From contig NZ_JAAOXM010000024.1 of assembly GCF_011605345.1 (NCBI RefSeq), positions 1 to 38,526 on the forward strand: 38,526 nt of DNA. Reading direction: 5' to 3'. This document shows positions 22,616 to 31,879 of the stretch, one piece after another. The position numbers and the translations under genes were made by a program. Origin of the DNA: Burkholderia sp. D-99. Lineage in GTDB: Bacteria > Pseudomonadota > Gammaproteobacteria > Burkholderiales > Burkholderiaceae. The first letter of the stretch is position 1. The number at the start of each line of letters is the position of its first letter. The notes under the pieces are model-generated. The model was not told where the DNA came from and ran no database searches. It was given only the letters and a program-made list of their open reading frames with translations.

Positions 22616-24115
22616 TTACTCGTTCGCCGCGGGTGTCGAAGCGGCGTGCGCGGTGTCGGGCCGGGCGCCCTGCGCGGTCGCCGTGTTGTCGCTGTCCCAT
22701 CCGCCGCCGAGCGCGAGGAACAGCCGCACCTGGTCGGCCGCGACCTGGCCTTCGGCTGCCGCCACCTGTGCTTGCACGCTCGTCAGCGTGCGCGTCGCGT
22801 CGAGATCGGAGATGAACGACTCGCGGCCGGCCACATAGAGACGATGCGTTTCGTCGGCGGAATTGCGTGCCGATTCATAAGCCGTGCGCAGTGCTTCCGT
22901 GCGCTGCACGTCGGCCGCGTAGGTCGCGAGGCTCGACTGCGTTTCGCGCAGCGCGTTCAGCACGACGCCGTCGAAGTGCGCGAGCGCGCCGCCCGTCGCG
23001 GCTTCCGCTTCGCGCACACGCGCACGCTGGCCGTTGACGGGGAACGACCAACTGATCAGCGGGCCGAACGACCAGCGATTCGTCGTCGACGAGAACAGGT
23101 CGGCAGCGACACCGACCGAGCCAGCCGACGCCCCGATGCTGACCGACGGGTACAGCGCGGCGATCGCCACGCCGATGCGCGCGGTTGCGGCGGCGAGTTG
23201 CCGCTCGGCTTCGCGCACGTCGGGGCGGCGGCGCAGCAGCGCGGCGCCGTCGCCGATCGGAATCGGCTGGCGCAGCTTCGGCAGGCGCTCGCATTCGGCG
23301 ACGGCCTTCGGCAGGTCGGCCGGCGAGCGCGCGAGCAGCGCGGCGAGCTGGTATTGCGCGACCTTGCGGCGGCCTTCGAAGCGCGGGATATCGGCGGCGA
23401 GGGTGCGCACTTGCGTCACACCGCGCGTCACGTCGGTCTGGTTGCCGCGCCCGGCATCGCGCAGCCGTTGCGACAGGGCGACGCGCTGCTTCTGCAGCGC
23501 GAGCGACTGCTTCGCGACGGCCAGCTCGTCGCCGGCCGAACACGATTCGACGTACGCGCGCACGACGTCGGCGACGACCGTGATGCGCGCCAGGTCGCCG
23601 GCGGCCCGGACGGCCTCGCTGTCCGCGCGCGCGGCTTCGACGCCGCGCCGCAGCTTGCCGAACAGGTCGATCTCGTACGACACGTTGATGCCGACCGAGC
23701 CTTCGTTGACGACCGGCAGCTTGTTTTCGAGCAGGTATTGCTCGGCCGATTCCTGTGCGCGCTGCACGGCGGCTTCCGCGCCGCCCGAGAAGCCGCCCTG
23801 CTGGCTCGCGACTTCCAGCGCCGCGCGCGAGCGCGCGAGGTTGGCCGCGGCCACGCGCAGGTCGGTGTTCGACTTCAGTGCATCGCGCACGAGTGCGTTG
23901 AGTACAGGGTCGTCGTAGAGCTGCCACCAGTTGCCGGGCACGGGGTCGCGCGACACGAGCGTGCCGTTCGCATCGTCGAGCGCGTGATTCGCGAGCGGCG
24001 CATTCACGTACGCCTGCTGCGGCAGCGTGTAATCGGGGCCGACGGACTTGCACGCGCCGAGTGCGAGCGCAAGCGGCGCGAGCGTCGCGGCGAGGCGCAG
24101 ACCGTGCCGTTTCAT
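22616..24115 (-). CDS. Outer-membrane efflux lipoprotein, NodT/OprM family
   Basis: A 499-residue RND/MFS-type outer-membrane factor. It has a lipoprotein signal peptide (MKRHGLRLAATLAPLALALGAC, lipidated Cys at residue 22) followed by KSVGPDYTLP, the NodT hallmark. Two TolC-like repeats follow, the first with NWWQLYDDPVLNALVRDAL and the second with RRRPDVREAERQLAAATARIGVAIAALYPSVSI. It would form the trimeric outer channel of the tripartite pump encoded upstream. Its ATG overlaps the stop of the HlyD gene by 4 nt (ATGA), indicating translational coupling. It is the last gene of the operon. The same strand stays open upstream in this frame through the HlyD gene; that part is a shadow. Confidence 0.93.
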   Translation of the reverse strand: MKRHGLRLAATLAPLALALGACKSVGPDYTLPQQAYVNAPLANHALDDANGTLVSRDPVPGNWWQLYDDPVLNALVRDALKSNTDLRVAAANLARSRAALEVASQQGGFSGGAEAAVQRAQESAEQYLLENKLPVVNEGSVGINVSYEIDLFGKLRRGVEAARADSEAVRAAGDLARITVVADVVRAYVESCSAGDELAVAKQSLALQKQRVALSQRLRDAGRGNQTDVTRGVTQVRTLAADIPRFEGRRKVAQYQLAALLARSPADLPKAVAECERLPKLRQPIPIGDGAALLRRRPDVREAERQLAAATARIGVAIAALYPSVSIGASAGSVGVAADLFSSTTNRWSFGPLISWSFPVNGQRARVREAEAATGGALAHFDGVVLNALRETQSSLATYAADVQRTEALRTAYESARNSADETHRLYVAGRESFISDLDATRTLTSVQAQVAAAEGQVAADQVRLFLALGGGWDSDNTATAQGARPDTAHAASTPAANE

Positions 24116-25095
24116 TGCGATGCTCCCGCTGCGCTGGCAGCCGTCGATACCGGCGTGCCGGCCGACGCCGTGCCGGCGGCCGCCGCAGACGCGCCACCTG
24201 CCGGCTTCGCGTTGCCGTTGCGGCGCGTGTCGGCTTCGCGCATCGAGACGGTCGCGGTGCGGCCCGCGATCATCCGGAAATCCTCGGGCACCTCGTCGAG
24301 CACGACGCGCACCGGCACGCGCTGCGCGAGCCGCACCCAGCTGAATGCCGGGTTCACGTTCGGCAGCAGGTTCGCGCCCTGCGTGCGGTCGCGATCCTCG
24401 ATCGCGGCGACGATGCTCTGCACATGGCCGCGCAGCGTATGCGGCTCGCCCATCACGATGATGTCGACCGGCTGGCCGATGTGGATGCCGCGCAGCTTGG
24501 TTTCCTCGAAGTAGCCGTCGACGCGGAACGAGTTGCGGTCGACGACCGACAGCACCGCGCGGCCGGCCGGCACGTATTCGCCGACGCGCGGCGCGCGGTC
24601 GTTCAGGTAGCCGTCTACGGGACTGACGATCGTCGTGCGCTGGAGGTTCAGCTTCGCGGTGTCGAGCGACACCTGCGCATCGGCGACGGCCGCTTCGCCC
24701 TGTTCGACGCGCGTGCGGCTTTCCTCGACCTGTTCGCTCGCGACGAGGTTGCCGAGCTGCAGGTTGCGCGCGTATTCGCGCTTCGCCTGCGCGAGCGTCG
24801 CGCGGCGCTGCGCGAGCGTGGCTTCGGCGAGCCGTTCCGCAAGCGTGTAGCGGGCCTGGTCGATCACGAACAGCACCTGGCCGCGCCTGACCTCCTGGTT
24901 GTCGGCGACCTGCACCGACGTGATGAGGCCCGCCACGTCCGGCGCGACCTGGATCACGTCGGCGCGCACGTGACCGTCGCGGGTCCACGGCGAAAACATG
25001 TAGTAGTTGACGATGCGCCACAGCACGACGGCAGCCACGACGACGACGATCAGGGTGAGCAGGATTTGCCCTGCCGAGAGCCAGGTTTTTTTCAC
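24112..25095 (-). CDS. Periplasmic adaptor (HlyD/AaeA-type membrane fusion protein)
   Basis: A 327-residue membrane fusion protein. One N-terminal transmembrane helix (QILLTLIVVVVAAVVLWRIV, residues about 10-29) is followed by the biotinyl-lipoyl-like domain (WTRDGHVRADVIQVAPDVAGLITSVQV, about 37-63), an alpha-hairpin of about 90 residues, and the barrel domain ending in a low-complexity Ala/Gly tail. The sequence most resembles AaeA, partner of AaeB-type (FUSC) pumps that export aromatic carboxylic acids. It is preceded by a 70-residue DUF1656 protein with 1 bp between them and overlaps the NodT gene by 4 nt. Confidence 0.93.
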   Translation of the reverse strand: MKKTWLSAGQILLTLIVVVVAAVVLWRIVNYYMFSPWTRDGHVRADVIQVAPDVAGLITSVQVADNQEVRRGQVLFVIDQARYTLAERLAEATLAQRRATLAQAKREYARNLQLGNLVASEQVEESRTRVEQGEAAVADAQVSLDTAKLNLQRTTIVSPVDGYLNDRAPRVGEYVPAGRAVLSVVDRNSFRVDGYFEETKLRGIHIGQPVDIIVMGEPHTLRGHVQSIVAAIEDRDRTQGANLLPNVNPAFSWVRLAQRVPVRVVLDEVPEDFRMIAGRTATVSMREADTRRNGNAKPAGGASAAAAGTASAGTPVSTAASAAGASQ

Positions 25096-25096
25096 G

Positions 25097-25309
25097 TTAG
25101 GTAGCCACGAGATGGTGGGAAACGATCACGACGGCGGCAAACACGAACACGTAGATGCCGAGGTCGAAGATCGAACGGTGCCAGACGAGGCGGTAGAAGC
25201 CGACGCGCTCGAGCACGGCGCGCACGACGATGTTGATCAGGTAGGCGATCAGCATCAGCACGAGCGGGGCCGGCACGAATACGCCGAAGATGTCGATTTC
25301 GCCTATCAT
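25097..25309 (-). CDS. DUF1656 small membrane protein (AaeX-like)
   Basis: A 70-residue membrane protein with two hydrophobic helices (VFVPAPLVLMLIAYLINIVVRAVL, about 9-33, and FDLGIYVFVFAAVVIVSHHLV, about 47-68) and a conserved-looking FYRLVWHRSIFDLGIYV segment between and into the second helix. It is the DUF1656/AaeX component found between FUSC pumps and their HlyD partners; its exact job is unknown. The start is the ATG at 25307-25309, 34 bp after the FUSC stop; the longer open frame upstream is a shadow of the FUSC gene. Confidence 0.85.
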   Translation of the reverse strand: MIGEIDIFGVFVPAPLVLMLIAYLINIVVRAVLERVGFYRLVWHRSIFDLGIYVFVFAAVVIVSHHLVAT

Positions 25310-25343
25310 GGTCGCAGTCGGAAAGACGGATGGGAAAACGGGA

Positions 25344-27476
25344 TCATGCGCGTGCTCCGTCCGACGCCTGCGGCGGCTGCCCCGCCGCGGCGGGATACAG
25401 CGACAGGCGCAGGCCGACGAGCGCGTGCAGCGTGTCGCGTAGCCGGCGATGCGTGGCGGGCGTGGCCGGCGAAGCGGGCGCCGTGCCGTGTTCCGCCGGC
25501 GCGGCGTCCGGCAGGTTGCGGCCCGCGACGCGTTGCAGCGCGTCGTCGATCGTCGCGAGCAGCGCGGGCGGTGCCGGCTGGCGCGCGTTCGCGGCGGCGC
25601 AGCGCGTGTAGTGGTCGGTGACGCCGGCCAGCACGCGGTCGATCGCGTCGGGCACGTCGCCCGACAGCCGGCGGCGCGAGCGGCGCAGGTCGAGCGCATT
25701 CAGCGCGATGCGCAGGTCGCGGAAGCTTTCGATCGACGGATGACGGTGGTCGTCGGACGCGCCGAGGCGCGGCAGCAGCTGCGTGACGCGGTCGAGCATC
25801 CGCGACGCGTGGTTGCGCTGGTCGTCGAGCGGTTGCGTCGACGCGGAGCGCGCGACATCTTCCCAGCCCGAGCGCAGCAGGCGCCGCACCGCGAGTTCGG
25901 CGCCGAACGGCCGCGTCGCACGCGTCCACACATACGCGAACAGCAGCCCGGCGACGCCTGCGAGGTTGCTGTTCAGGAACACGAAGAAATCGGCGTCGTA
26001 CGCGCCCTGGATGCTGATGAAGGTGGCCGTGTTCACGGCGACGAGCATCGTCACCATGTTGAACTGCGGGCGCGGCAGCAGCGTGCCGATCAGGATGAAC
26101 GGGCCCGCGAACATCACCACGAGCATCGCGAAATCGTGCACGTGCGGCAGCACGACGAACAGGTACAGGCCCGCGAACACGACGCTTGCGGTCGTCGCGA
26201 GGAAGAACTTGAACACCAGCGGCGCCGGCTCGTCGAGCGCGGCGAAGAAGCTGCACGACACGGCCACGAGCGTGACGGCCGCGGCGCCGTCGTGCCACCC
26301 GGACGAGATCCACAGCCAGCTCGCGAACACGATCGCGGCGACGACGGTCAGCGTCGAGAACAGCATCATCCCGCGATCGAAGAAGCGCTCGGTGCCGCCG
26401 AGCCGCCAGTGCCGGTAGCGCGGCTGCCAGACGCCCGATTCGTTGCCGATCAGCGCGCGCAGCGAGCGGCAGTCCTGCCAGATGTCGATGACCTGGCGCA
26501 GCCGCCACAGCGCGTTCGACAGCAGTGCGCCGTCCCAGCTCGCGAGCGCGTGGTCGGCCGGCTGCAGCGCGGCGATGCGTTCGCGCAGGCGTTCCGCGAC
26601 CGGGTCGTCGGTCATGTCGCCGTCAGTGCCGGCCCTGATGGCCGGCAACGGCGCGTCGAACCATTTCGCGGCATCGGCGAGGAGTTCGTCGAGCCCGGCC
26701 AGCCGGATATGCAGGTCGCGCATCAGCGCAATCAAAGGATCTGCGAGCGACGACATCAGCGGCAGGAACAGCTGCATCCGGCCCGCGAGCGCCTGCGCAC
26801 GCGCGAGGATGCGCGGATGCGCATGGTCGTAGCTCAGCTGGCTCAGCAGGAATTCGAGGCCCGTGATGGTCGCCGCGAGGCGTTGCCGGCACGCGGACAG
26901 CGCCTTGCCGGCGATGTGCCCGGACAGCGTCTCGCGGCCATAGAACGCGGCGTCCTTGAACCACGCATCGGTGCGCTCGATCAGCGTCGGCGCGAGCCGG
27001 TTCGGGAAGATGGCGCTGCCGACCACGCTCGCGCACACGATGCCGAGCACGATCTCCTCGGTACGTGCGATCGCGACGTCGAAGATCGTGGACGGATCGG
27101 TCACGGTCGGCAGCGCGACCAGCGGCATCGTATAGCCCGCGAGCATGAACACATAGCTGCGCGCGGTGCGATCGGAGATCGCGAGGTAGAGCAGCGTGCC
27201 GCACCAGGTGGCGACGATGATCGCGAACAGCAGCGGCGTCTCGACGAACGGCGGCACGAAGAAGATCGCGGCGGCCGCACCGAGCGCGGTGCCGAGTGCG
27301 CGATACAGCGCCTTCGAGCGCGTCGCGCCGACGAACGGGTTCGACACGATGTAGACGCTTGCCATCGCCCAGTACGGGCGCGGCAACTGGAAATACAGGC
27401 CGAGATACAGCGCCAGCATCGACGCGGCGAACGTCTTGCCCGAGAACAGCCAGTCGCGAAGGCTCGGATAGGTCAT
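25344..27476 (-). CDS. FUSC-family inner-membrane efflux pump (AaeB-like)
   Basis: A 710-residue fusaric acid resistance family protein. Two blocks of transmembrane helices (residues about 14-165 and 365-520) alternate with two cytoplasmic domains, the typical FUSC layout. The family signature is visible in FAASMLALYLGLYFQLPRPYWAMASVYIVSNPFVGATRSKALYRALGT near the N-terminus and repeated weakly in the second half (AVTLVAVSCSFFAALDEPAP). Such pumps, with HlyD and NodT partners, export aromatic acids such as fusaric or hydroxybenzoic acids. The start at 27474-27476 overlaps the MarR stop by 4 nt (ATGA). The MarR gene upstream and three genes downstream complete the operon. Confidence 0.93.
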   Translation of the reverse strand: MTYPSLRDWLFSGKTFAASMLALYLGLYFQLPRPYWAMASVYIVSNPFVGATRSKALYRALGTALGAAAAIFFVPPFVETPLLFAIIVATWCGTLLYLAISDRTARSYVFMLAGYTMPLVALPTVTDPSTIFDVAIARTEEIVLGIVCASVVGSAIFPNRLAPTLIERTDAWFKDAAFYGRETLSGHIAGKALSACRQRLAATITGLEFLLSQLSYDHAHPRILARAQALAGRMQLFLPLMSSLADPLIALMRDLHIRLAGLDELLADAAKWFDAPLPAIRAGTDGDMTDDPVAERLRERIAALQPADHALASWDGALLSNALWRLRQVIDIWQDCRSLRALIGNESGVWQPRYRHWRLGGTERFFDRGMMLFSTLTVVAAIVFASWLWISSGWHDGAAAVTLVAVSCSFFAALDEPAPLVFKFFLATTASVVFAGLYLFVVLPHVHDFAMLVVMFAGPFILIGTLLPRPQFNMVTMLVAVNTATFISIQGAYDADFFVFLNSNLAGVAGLLFAYVWTRATRPFGAELAVRRLLRSGWEDVARSASTQPLDDQRNHASRMLDRVTQLLPRLGASDDHRHPSIESFRDLRIALNALDLRRSRRRLSGDVPDAIDRVLAGVTDHYTRCAAANARQPAPPALLATIDDALQRVAGRNLPDAAPAEHGTAPASPATPATHRRLRDTLHALVGLRLSLYPAAAGQPPQASDGARA

Positions 27477-27952
27477 GACGGGGCGTTGCCGGTGCGGGAT
27501 GCGCGCGCGGCGGCCGTGTGCGACTCGGCGGCATTGAATGCGTCGAGCACGCGCAGCGTCGCTTCGAGGTCGGCGCGCGTGACGCCCTTGAGCACCTGCG
27601 CCCGCAGCAGGTGCAGGTCTTCCTCCATCTTCGCGGTGACCGCGCGGCCGGCGGCCGTCAGCGAGATCGTTTTCGCGCGGCGGTCGTGCGGATCCTCGTC
27701 GCGGCGCGCGAGGCCGGCCGCGCACAGCTGATCGAGCAGGCGCACGAGCGATGGCCCTTCGATGCCGACGTGTTCGGCGAGCGTGCCTTGCCGCACGCCT
27801 TCGCCGAGGCGCCCGGCGATCAGCAGCGGCGTCGCGCAGGCCTCGGACACGTTGTACGCGTTCAACACGCCGTCACTGGTGCGGCGCCACTTGCGCGCGG
27901 ACAGCACGAGCAGGCTGCTGACGGCGAGGCGGAGATCGTGCAGATTGGTCAT
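27473..27952 (-). CDS. MarR-family repressor of the efflux operon
   Basis: A 159-residue MarR-type regulator, first gene of the efflux operon. The winged helix spans about residues 50-110 with RQGTLAEHVGIEGPSLVRLLDQLCAAGLARRDEDPHDRRAKTISLTAAG, a textbook MarR DNA-binding and wing region. The start ATG at 27950-27952 was chosen because homology begins at MTNLHDLRLAVSSLL; an upstream in-frame ATG at 27988 falls within the operator palindrome. The gene overlaps the FUSC gene by 4 nt, so repressor and pump are translated together. MarR proteins usually release DNA on binding phenolic ligands, which fits an aromatic-acid pump. Confidence 0.92.
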   Translation of the reverse strand: MTNLHDLRLAVSSLLVLSARKWRRTSDGVLNAYNVSEACATPLLIAGRLGEGVRQGTLAEHVGIEGPSLVRLLDQLCAAGLARRDEDPHDRRAKTISLTAAGRAVTAKMEEDLHLLRAQVLKGVTRADLEATLRVLDAFNAAESHTAAARASRTGNAPS

Positions 27953-27979
27953 GGGCGAGATGATAGGGGCAAAATAATT

Positions 27980-27995
27980 CGATAGCAAACTATCG
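27980..27995. promoter_or_regulatory. Probable MarR operator
   Basis: CGATAG-CAAA-CTATCG is a perfect 6+6 inverted repeat 28 bp upstream of the MarR start codon, inside an AT-rich promoter segment. On the minus strand it reads CGATAGTTTGCTATCG, resembling sites bound by MarR-type repressors of efflux operons. Autorepression of the operon is the natural reading. Confidence 0.65.
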
Positions 27996-28246
27996 TTTTT
28001 GTCACCCGAATGACACGTCGCTCGCGGCGCGGCCGGCCCGTCTGAAGCAATTTAGGCGGCACGCCGGTGATGGTCAAGCTGTAAGGATGTCGGCCCGGGC
28101 GGGCGCGGCGACCGCGATCTAATGGTCAGACGAAAGTCGTCCGGCAGGTCAGGCAGGTTCGAAGCCGGGGTCGGGAAATCCGGCTTCGCGAAACGGCGCG
28201 CGGCGTGCATATTGAAGCCGTTGCAAGCATCCCGGAGATTTCTCAC

Positions 28247-29107
28247 GTGTCTACCCCATCCTCGCAGCCCTCCGCCCCGGCGTCGCTCGACGCGTGGCTC
28301 GGCAAGACCGAAACGCTCGGCGACGACATCACCGCGTTTCCGCTGAACGCGCTGGCCGCCACGCTCGACCGCCCGTCGCCGGGTGACGTCGTGCCGCCGC
28401 TGTGGCACTGGCTCTATTTCCTGCCTGTCGCGCCGCTGGCCGAAGTCGGCCCCGATGGCCACCCGAAGCGCGGCGCCTTCCTGCCGCCCGTGCCGCTGCC
28501 GCGCCGCATGTGGGCCGGCGGGCGCCTGACGTTCCATGCACCGCTGCGTACTGGGCGGCGCGCGATACGCGAATCGACGATCGCGGACCTCGAGGACAAG
28601 ACGGGCCGCAGCGGCCGGCTCGTTTTCGTGACGGTGCAGCACCGGATCGAGTGCGACGGCGTGCTGTGCGTCGAGGAGGAGCACGACATCGTCTATCGTG
28701 ATGCGCCGCAGCCGGGCGCACCCGCGCCGAAGCCGGTCGCGGCGCCGGCAGGCGAGACGTGGTCGCGCACGGTCACGGCCGATGCCGTGATGCTGTTCCG
28801 CTATTCGGCGCTGACCTTCAACGGTCACCGCATCCACTACGACCGCAGCTATGTGACGCAGGAGGAGGGTTATCCGGGGCTCGTCGTGCACGGCCCGCTG
28901 ATCGCGACGCTGCTCGTCGATCTCGTGCATCGCGAACGGCCCGATGCGACGCTCGCGAGCTTCGCGTTCCGCGCGGTGCGCCCGACTTTCGACGGAGCGC
29001 CGTTCACGCTGTGCGGCAAGCCGTCGGATGACGGCCGGACGGTCGAGCTGTGGGCGAAGGATCGCGACGGCTGGCTGACGATGCAGGCCACCGCGACCCT
29101 TGCGTAA
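28247..29107 (+). CDS. FAS1-like/MaoC-type acyl-CoA hydratase (mesaconyl-C4/itaconyl-CoA hydratase-like)
   Basis: A 286-residue double hot-dog protein related to mesaconyl-C4-CoA hydratase and itaconyl-CoA hydratases. The N-terminal half includes VPPLWHWLYFLP and GHPKRGAFLPPVPLPRRMWAGGRL, the FAS1-type dehydratase pattern. The C-terminal half holds the MaoC-like catalytic segment FRYSALTFNGHRIHYDRSYV (Asn/His pair at about residues 187-189) and YPGLVVHGPLIATLL. The GTG at 28247-28249 is preferred as start (GGAG 10 nt upstream); an in-frame GTG at 28205 lacks a ribosome-binding site. No CoA ligase or transferase adjoins it. The substrate is therefore unassigned. Confidence 0.85.
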   Translation: MSTPSSQPSAPASLDAWLGKTETLGDDITAFPLNALAATLDRPSPGDVVPPLWHWLYFLPVAPLAEVGPDGHPKRGAFLPPVPLPRRMWAGGRLTFHAPLRTGRRAIRESTIADLEDKTGRSGRLVFVTVQHRIECDGVLCVEEEHDIVYRDAPQPGAPAPKPVAAPAGETWSRTVTADAVMLFRYSALTFNGHRIHYDRSYVTQEEGYPGLVVHGPLIATLLVDLVHRERPDATLASFAFRAVRPTFDGAPFTLCGKPSDDGRTVELWAKDRDGWLTMQATATLA

Positions 29108-29319
29108 CGGGCGCCGTTCCGTTCATCCGCGACGCGGCAAGCGCCGTGTGCGGACGATCGGTACCGCCCGCCGCCATCGCTCGGGAGCGCACGCGGGCGG
29201 GCCCCGACGTGCGTCGGCAAACCCCTGTAAGCTGCGAGCAGGCCGCGAGCCGTTCGCCGGACGGTGCGGCGCGCGGCCGGCCCTTCCACCTTCCACGCAT
29301 TGCATCAGGAGCACGTATC

Positions 29320-29607
29320 TTGGCCACCTACATTGTGTTTACACGTGAAAGCACGCAGGATCAGCACGAACTCGACGTCTACCTAAGCAAGGTCGGCCCG
29401 ACGCTCGCCGGGCATCCGGTGAAGGTGCTCGCGGCCTACGGGCCGCAGGAAACGCTGGAGGGCGAAGGCCCGGAAGGCGTCGTGATCGTCGAGTTTCCGT
29501 CGAAGGAAGCGGCGCACGCGTGGTATCACGGCCCCGAATACCAGGACGTCGTCCAGCACCGGTTCAAGGGCGGGCGCTATCGCGCCGTGCTGGTCGAAGG
29601 CGTCTGA
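29320..29607 (+). CDS. DUF1330 dimeric ferredoxin-like fold protein
   Basis: A 95-residue DUF1330 protein: ATYIVFTRESTQDQHELDVYLSK at the start, LAAYGPQETLEGEGPEGVVIVEFPSKEAAHAWYHGPEYQDVVQHRFKGG in the core, and a final strand. These are small alpha/beta proteins related to antibiotic-biosynthesis monooxygenases, mostly of unknown function. The start is a TTG at 29320-29322 with CAGGAG 8 nt upstream; the frame upstream is a shadow. It lies 212 bp after the hydratase gene in the same direction and 58 bp before a membrane-protein gene, so the three could be co-transcribed. Confidence 0.85.
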   Translation: MATYIVFTRESTQDQHELDVYLSKVGPTLAGHPVKVLAAYGPQETLEGEGPEGVVIVEFPSKEAAHAWYHGPEYQDVVQHRFKGGRYRAVLVEGV

Positions 29608-29665
29608 ACGACCTGCATCGGGCGTTTCCGGCGGCGCGCTGCCGCGCCGGGCGCCCGGCCCGCCC

Positions 29666-30136
29666 ATGAACACCTCGATCCCCGCCACTGCGTCCGTTCG
29701 ACCGCCGATGAGCCGCGCCACGACCGTGCTGCTCGCGATCAGCGTGGTGCTCTATCTGGTCGCCATGTTCACCGCGCCGTTCCGCACGGGCGCGCCCGAC
29801 CCGCATCCATGGGCCGACGGCTGGCAGGTGCTGCTGACGGGCTGGATGGGCGTGTTCTTCGGCATCTTCGCGTGGCTCGCGAACCCGCTCGCGCTTGCGG
29901 CCTGGTGGTTGATCGTGAAGCGTCTGCGCGCGCAGGCGGTCGCGCTGGCCGTGCTTGCACTGCTGTTCGGGTTGAGCTTCCTGACGCAGCATCGGATCGT
30001 CGTCAACGAAGGCGGCGGGGTCGAGCCGGTGCATCTCGATGCAATCGGCTACTGGTGCTGGCTCGCGAGTTTCGGCGTGGCCGTGATCGGCGCCGCGCTG
30101 TTGCCGGGACGAACCGGGACGCGCACGGCAGGCTGA
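29666..30136 (+). CDS. Small integral membrane protein of unknown function
   Basis: A 156-residue protein with about four hydrophobic segments: TTVLLAISVVLYLVAMFTA (about 19-37), LLTGWMGVFFGIFAWLANPLALAAWWLIV (two helices, about 56-84), ALAVLALLFGLSFL (about 92-105) and WCWLASFGVAVIGAALL (about 130-146). No family is recognised. Codon use is typical of the neighbours and the gap to the DUF1330 gene is 58 bp, so it is probably real. An alternative ATG at 29708 would shorten it by 14 residues. It converges with the dihydroxyacetone kinase gene. Confidence 0.7.
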   Translation: MNTSIPATASVRPPMSRATTVLLAISVVLYLVAMFTAPFRTGAPDPHPWADGWQVLLTGWMGVFFGIFAWLANPLALAAWWLIVKRLRAQAVALAVLALLFGLSFLTQHRIVVNEGGGVEPVHLDAIGYWCWLASFGVAVIGAALLPGRTGTRTAG

Positions 30137-30178
30137 TGCGGGCGGCGCGGCGTGCCCGCGCCAGCCTGCTTCTACCGC

Positions 30179-31879
30179 TTATCGCACGTGCGGCTGCAAC
30201 GCGCGCAACCAGTACGACACCGCAACCGCACCGCCGTCCGGCGTGCCGATCGCGCGCTCGCCGAGATAACTCGCACGCCCCGCGCGCGGCGTCATGCGCG
30301 CGGTTTCCTGCGCGCCGTGTTCGGCGGCCTCGACCGCGGCCGCCCATGCGCCCGCGGGATCGCGATCGTTGTCGAGCGCACGCTCGAATGCAGCGACGGC
30401 CGGCACCAGCGCATCGAGCATCGTCCGGTCGCCGGCGTGCGCGCCGCCCAGTTCGCTGATCGAATCCACCGCACCGCGGAACGCCGCGGCCCAGTCGCGC
30501 GCCGACGGCTCGGCGCTATCGGCCAGCCGGCGGGATGCGCGTAGCAGCGCGGTCGCATAGAACGGCCCCGAGCTGCCGGCGATGGCGCGGCGCAACGCGG
30601 CGCCGAGCGCCGCGAGCGTGCCGGCCGGCGTGCCGTATGCGGATTCCGGCAACGCGAGGATCGCCTGCGCGGCACGCAGCATGCTCGCACCGAGATCGCC
30701 GTCGCCGGCCGCCGCATCGAGGTCCGTCAACGTCTGCTCGTGATCGATCAGCGTCTGCGCAACCGCGTGCAGCGCGGGTTGCAGGCGCGCCGCCCACGCG
30801 CGGCCGGCCGCATCGAGCGGCGGCAGCGGCGCTTCTTGCGCGGCGGCCGTGGCCACGCGGATCTGCGTATTCACTGCACCGCCGCCCGGCCATGCGCGCG
30901 CCTGCGTCGGCGCGTCGAGCAGCACCGCGCGTTCGTCGTTCAGCCGCAGCACGGAAATCGAGCAGCCGGGCATGTTCAATGCCGACAGGAACGTGCCGGC
31001 CCACGCACGTGCGACGACGATGCCGCGCCGCGTCAGGTTGTCGTGCGCGGCGCGCAGCACGATGGCGAGCTCCATGTCCGGCGTCGCACCGAGGCCGTTG
31101 ACGAACAGCGCGACGCGTTCGTCGCGGTCGAGCACGAGATCGGCGACGATGCTCGACAGCAGCGTGTCGACCAGTGCATCGGCCGGCAGCGGCGCGCGGC
31201 GTTCGACGCCTTTCTCGCCGTGGATGCCGAGGCCGAGTTCGATCTCGTGGTCGCCAAGGCTGAAGCCCGACTTGTCGGCGCCCGGGATAGTGCAGCCGTC
31301 GAGCGCGACGCCCATCGTGCCGAGCTCGGCTGCAGCGTCGCGCGCGATGGCCGCGACGCGTGCAAGCGGCAGCCCGCGCGCAGCGGCCGCGCCGGCGAGC
31401 TTGTGGATCAGCACGGTGCCGGCGATCCCGCGCCGCTGGCCGCGCTCGACGCGGCCGCGCAGCGAGACGTCGTCGGCGACGATCACCGTCTCGACCGGAA
31501 TGCCTTCCGCCCGCGCGAGCTCGGCGGCCAGCCCGAAATTGAGCCGGTCGCCCGTGTAGTTCTTCACGATCAGCAGCGCGCCGTTCGGGCCGGCGCTGGC
31601 GCGGATCGCGGCGAGCACGGCGTCGGTGGACGGCGACGTGAACACTTCGCCGCAGACGGCCGCGCTCAGCATCCCTTCGCCGACATAGCCGCCGTGCGCG
31701 GGCTCGTGGCCGCTGCCGCCGCCGGAGAGGATGGCGACGGGGCGCTGCGCCGGCTCGGGCAGCGGTTGGCGGACAAGCACGTGCTCGTCGCCGAGGATCG
31801 CGACATGCGGCGACTGCCGTGCGATGCCTTCCAGCATTTCTCGCACGACATCGGACGGGCGGTTGACAAGCTTTTTCAT
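30179..31879 (-). CDS. Dihydroxyacetone kinase, fused DhaK-DhaL (ATP-dependent)
   Basis: A 566-residue single-chain dihydroxyacetone kinase. The DhaK part (residues about 1-330) has LSGGGSGHEPAHGGYVGEGMLSAAVCGEVFTSP, KNYTGDRLNF, and GIHGEKGVER with the His that covalently holds the substrate. The DhaL part (about 360-566) has DLDAAAGDGDLGASM, whose Asp residues bind the ATP-Mg2+, and GSSGPFYATALLRAS. The fusion is the ATP-using type rather than the PEP-dependent three-protein system. It feeds dihydroxyacetone into glycolysis as DHAP. It stands alone, 250 bp from the sigma-54 activator gene, transcribed in the same direction; no glycerol dehydrogenase is nearby. Confidence 0.93.
   Translation of the reverse strand: MKKLVNRPSDVVREMLEGIARQSPHVAILGDEHVLVRQPLPEPAQRPVAILSGGGSGHEPAHGGYVGEGMLSAAVCGEVFTSPSTDAVLAAIRASAGPNGALLIVKNYTGDRLNFGLAAELARAEGIPVETVIVADDVSLRGRVERGQRRGIAGTVLIHKLAGAAAARGLPLARVAAIARDAAAELGTMGVALDGCTIPGADKSGFSLGDHEIELGLGIHGEKGVERRAPLPADALVDTLLSSIVADLVLDRDERVALFVNGLGATPDMELAIVLRAAHDNLTRRGIVVARAWAGTFLSALNMPGCSISVLRLNDERAVLLDAPTQARAWPGGGAVNTQIRVATAAAQEAPLPPLDAAGRAWAARLQPALHAVAQTLIDHEQTLTDLDAAAGDGDLGASMLRAAQAILALPESAYGTPAGTLAALGAALRRAIAGSSGPFYATALLRASRRLADSAEPSARDWAAAFRGAVDSISELGGAHAGDRTMLDALVPAVAAFERALDNDRDPAGAWAAAVEAAEHGAQETARMTPRAGRASYLGERAIGTPDGGAVAVSYWLRALQPHVR

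Noticed and set aside
22616..25021. An 801-codon frame joining the NodT gene to upstream sequence
   Set aside because: Residues before MKRHGLRLAATL are a shadow of the HlyD gene; the lipoprotein signal peptide and the ATGA overlap fix the real start at 24115.
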